From an uncultured Erythrobacter sp. (GTDB lineage Bacteria; Pseudomonadota; Alphaproteobacteria; Sphingomonadales; Sphingomonadaceae): a stretch of 64,000 bases of DNA. The position numbers and the translations under genes were made by a program. Shown piece by piece: positions 61,628 to 64,000 of the stretch. Below the pieces are notes generated by a model. That model searched no databases, had not been told where the DNA came from, and was given only the letters and a program-made list of their open reading frames with translations. Position 1 is the first letter of the stretch. Each line of letters begins with the position of its first letter. The stretch spans positions 2,132,501 through 2,196,500 of the forward strand of contig CANMTU010000001.1 in NCBI GenBank assembly GCA_947501005.1. The letters are read 5' to 3'.

Positions 61628-62885
61628 CCTCCGGATCGATTCGTATTCCGGACACCGGCTTGATTTCGTCGAAATTAACATCCTCGGCGTCGTCGTCTTC
61701 AAAAAGCACGAAACGGTCGGTTGACTGACAATCGGAATCCTCAAAATGATCGCCGCGATCGCGCTCGGCCTTCTCGAAGGAGAAAGGATGATCGCCCGGC
61801 AGGCCGTTATCTTCGCGCTCGATGTCACCAAAATTTCGGTCGAGACTCGTTGACGAAGGTGAGGCGTAATTGCGTTTTGAGACGCGGCGCACTTCCTCGC
61901 TTTCAAAAAGCGCAGCATATTTCCGGCGCTGCTGGAACGACAAATCAGGAACCATCTCGTCCATTTCGCGGCGAGTGCGGGCAACGCTTGCTAGGCGGTC
62001 ACCTTCCGTCTTCAGGGTTTCGTTGCGCTGTTGGCGACGACGTTCAAAAAGGCGATGCGCGCCCATGCTGAGGCGGTGCGTATACTCCGGCTCAGTGCTT
62101 TCGAGCCGGACCCATTTTTTCGAAGCGTCATCATAGACTTTGAAAGACGACAAGTCGCCGGGGTTATACCAGACCTTGACGGTTACCGCGATTGCTCCGT
62201 CTTTCCTGCGCTTGATGCGGTCGGGTGGCAGCAGCCGCTTCATCTCTTTGAGCATCGATTTCACTTTGTGTTTATGGCGCCAGCGAAGACCGTATTTTCG
62301 CACACCGTTACGATCCAAGACAGCTTGGTCCGTAACTCCGATATGGTGCTCGATGCGTTCGACATCATGGAACAGCGAGCGTGCGTTCTGCTTTGCGTCC
62401 TGCTCGAGTTGTTGGTTAGGACTGCGCTTGCTAAATTCACCTGACGGGCCATTATTGTGGTGCGCGACCGCTTGATCTACCAGATCCTGCAACTGGGTCA
62501 TTAGTATTGCATACTGTCCGACATCGTAGCCAAACTCCTCGGCGCGGCGCATATCGACTAAAGCCAAGGGCTGCTGAAGCAGCTGGGATTTGAGGGTGCC
62601 GAAAAAGCGCTCGATTTTTGCCTTTGCCGTCGGCATCGCGACAGGTGGGAGAGCTATCTCGATCCCGCATTCTGTGAGGCTAGGTGCTACAGATGGCCCA
62701 AAGAGGCTCTTTGCGTTGTCAGGAATGTAAGTGGCGCAAGGTCCGTAAGCTAGGTCCACTTGCAGGTTGGTCGCGTCTTCATCAAACAGCACTTCACCTG
62801 TCGCATTATCGTTCACGGCGTCGCAATATTGATCTTTTGTGGCATCACTGGCTTTGGCCGTCTTTTGCTTGATCGATTTGGACAT
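61614..62885 (-). CDS. transposase (TnsB/TniA) C-terminal part carrying Asp2 and Glu
   Basis: 423 residues from ATG 62885, which follows a good GAGG eight bases upstream. It contains the second catalytic Asp in YIPDNAKSLFGP and the catalytic Glu in AKIERFFGTLK, then the Mu-transposase-type C-terminal beta-barrel (WYNPGDLSSFKVYDD, GAHRLFERRRQQRNE) and a long acidic tail (~385-423). The first catalytic Asp is absent: it is on the upstream reading frame. The first ~45 residues (MSKSIKQKTAKASD onward) are unlike integrase cores and could be a new N-terminus or a decayed join. Confidence 0.8.
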   Translation of the reverse strand: MSKSIKQKTAKASDATKDQYCDAVNDNATGEVLFDEDATNLQVDLAYGPCATYIPDNAKSLFGPSVAPSLTECGIEIALPPVAMPTAKAKIERFFGTLKSQLLQQPLALVDMRRAEEFGYDVGQYAILMTQLQDLVDQAVAHHNNGPSGEFSKRSPNQQLEQDAKQNARSLFHDVERIEHHIGVTDQAVLDRNGVRKYGLRWRHKHKVKSMLKEMKRLLPPDRIKRRKDGAIAVTVKVWYNPGDLSSFKVYDDASKKWVRLESTEPEYTHRLSMGAHRLFERRRQQRNETLKTEGDRLASVARTRREMDEMVPDLSFQQRRKYAALFESEEVRRVSKRNYASPSSTSLDRNFGDIEREDNGLPGDHPFSFEKAERDRGDHFEDSDCQSTDRFVLFEDDDAEDVNFDEIKPVSGIRIDPEDGSE

Positions 62886-62916
62886 AATATAACCCTCGTT
62901 GTTCACTATCTTCGTT

Positions 62917-64000
62917 TCATGCGGCCCAATCAGAGGGGCATGCGTTCCGCATGCTTGGGGTAAGTGACTCAACAAGAGCCTGCAGGGTCGTCTCGCGGCG
63001 AGGATCACCGGCGTGCACCAAGCAGGAAAGAATTGCGCCGGACTTAGCATCCATGATGGCCGTCACCCATGGTTTGAGAAACGGAAGCCGGTTTTTGTCA
63101 TCGAACACGATGACGTTGTCCAAGCGAGTGGCATCGACATATCCGTATTCGAAGCAATAGTTTGGATCGACAGCTTCACCTGCTCCTGAAAAGCGCCGTT
63201 TGGCTTCTTCATCGCCAAACTTCGTTCGAACCGTTTCTTCACACTCGAGCTTGTCAATGCGTTCGAAGAAAGCGGATCTGCTCATCAAATCATGCTTGAT
63301 GGCGCCAGGTTGAAGCCTTCGGTTCTCATTGGCGATCTGTATCCTGAGATCTTCAAAGGCATCCTGCTTGGTGCGAGCTTCGACAGCCCAATAAGCCAGC
63401 GCACAGCGATGGATGATCCTGTCGGTCGCTTCGGGGAAAGGCGTGCCGCCTTGCTTTCGCCCGCCTCTGTCGGCGAGATCGGCGACGGTCGCGCCGTTTT
63501 TTACCTTGCCCATCACGCGGATCATAGTTCGCGTGGATGGCCGTTTGATCTCGTAATCGTAGTGGCCGCCACCGAACTTGCGATCGAGCCATTGCTCAAG
63601 GTTGTTGTGGCTAAGAGCGATCCCGTCCTGCAACGCTCGCGTGCCCAGATGCCATAAGGCGCGCGCTCTCGGGTTGGCTTCGAGAATGGCGAGTGGGTCA
63701 AAGAGTTCCGCGAACGCCGAGATCGTTTCAGGATCGGTCGGCATGGTAAGAGCGCGCGCCTCGCCGCGGGCATATTTGGAGCGGAGCCATTCGATGTCGG
63801 GTTCGACATTGCCATCCATTGTCTTGATACGTAACGGGGTCCCGCCGTGTTTGTAGACAAGTCTTGGAGCGCTACCCACGACATCTTCGATTAAAACTTT
63901 TCGGTCGTTAATGATCATCCACTGGCCAATGAGAGGATCGAACGCGCGATCGCGAAGCGCGTTTTGCCACTCTGGCTGCTCGGTCGTGGCGTCGTCGTTA
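62917..64000 (-). CDS. transposase (TnsB/TniA) N-terminal part carrying Asp1, 5'-partial
   Basis: The frame runs off the right edge: sequence before the ATG at 63918 still reads as protein (ALRDRAFDPLIGQWM), so the true start lies beyond 64000. Helix-turn-helix regions are followed by the start of the RNase H fold, with catalytic Asp1 in YVDATRLDNVIVFDD and then LKPWVTAIMDAKSG. It stops at a TGA (62919-62917) after SLTPSMRNACPSDWAA, exactly where the integrase core should continue. Together with the downstream frame it would make one normal-sized TniA/TnsB. Confidence 0.8.
   Translation of the reverse strand, partial: NDDATTEQPEWQNALRDRAFDPLIGQWMIINDRKVLIEDVVGSAPRLVYKHGGTPLRIKTMDGNVEPDIEWLRSKYARGEARALTMPTDPETISAFAELFDPLAILEANPRARALWHLGTRALQDGIALSHNNLEQWLDRKFGGGHYDYEIKRPSTRTMIRVMGKVKNGATVADLADRGGRKQGGTPFPEATDRIIHRCALAYWAVEARTKQDAFEDLRIQIANENRRLQPGAIKHDLMSRSAFFERIDKLECEETVRTKFGDEEAKRRFSGAGEAVDPNYCFEYGYVDATRLDNVIVFDDKNRLPFLKPWVTAIMDAKSGAILSCLVHAGDPRRETTLQALVESLTPSMRNACPSDWAA

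Larger units (their letters stand above)
58792..64000 (-). mobile_element. Tn7-like/Tn5053-like transposition module (tnsB-tniB-tniQ)
   Basis: Transposase, AAA+ regulator and TniQ read in this order on the minus strand with overlaps of 14 bases and a 1-base gap, the classic tniABQ/tnsBCD layout. GC content is lower than in the flanking chromosome. The left end should lie in 58141-58791; the right side, with any tnsA and cargo, is outside the window. No CRISPR array or Cas gene is visible. Confidence 0.85.

Noticed and set aside
58792..64000. CRISPR-associated transposon
   Set aside because: No repeats of CRISPR type and no Cas gene are present in the visible part; TniQ is the long TnsD-like form, which recognises DNA directly.

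Overview
The window is high-GC chromosomal DNA from an alphaproteobacterium, most likely a member of the Sphingomonadales close to Erythrobacter. Pointers are the PhyR/NepR/EcfG general stress locus, HWE-type histidine kinases, two large sphingomonad-style TonB-dependent receptors, an NDUFA12-like complex I protein and a bphO-bphP pair. The genus is an inference. Positions and translations were read by eye; no database search was run.

Layout. 1-3.9 kb: general stress response locus. phyR and a CHASE-HWE kinase converge, and nepR-ecfG follow; both phyR and nepR are preceded by GGAAC-N16-CGTT promoters. 3.9-10 kb: housekeeping genes (AI-2E family exporter, sodB, glmM-thiD, LOG protein, glutamine amidotransferase). 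10.1-10.6 kb: a gene graveyard where a telA fragment meets a headless AraC domain. 10.8-15.2 kb: dicarboxylate symporter, tRNA-Trp, aat, and a leftward recX-DUF192-NDUFA12-DUF2155 run. 15.3-22.6 kb: acyl-AMP ligase, telA group, PHA-granule protein, heme oxygenase and a red-light HWE kinase carrying its own receiver. 22.6-32.7 kb: manC-manA, tonB, an Oar-like receptor, a 2OG-Fe(II) oxygenase, a nucleoside transporter and a queuosine-precursor transporter.

32.7-38.8 kb is an arsenosugar-type cluster: radical SAM enzyme, mercuric-reductase-like flavoprotein, ArsM-type methyltransferase, NAD-dependent epimerase and two glycosyltransferases. The radical SAM enzyme does not look like the known ArsS. 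A perfect palindrome sits in front of the glycosyltransferase arm. 39.4-49.6 kb looks catabolic: DUF3089 hydrolase, MmgE/PrpD protein, TetR regulator, TonB receptor and two divergent type-B carboxylesterases, which fits import and cleavage of an ester substrate.

49.8-56.3 kb encodes surface proteins: an RTX-like repeat protein and a cadherin-like repeat adhesin. The adhesin's C-terminal beta-barrel has been put out of frame by one base in a G5 tract. 56.4-56.6 kb holds a decayed Fis/DctD-type regulator tail. An NRAMP-like transporter without the DPGN metal motif follows.

58.2-64 kb is lower in GC and carries the inner edge of a Tn7-like/Tn5053-like transposon reading leftward (tnsB, tniB/tnsC, tniQ). 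Its DDE transposase is split into two reading frames, with the first catalytic Asp on one and the second Asp and Glu on the other. The element continues beyond the right edge of the window.
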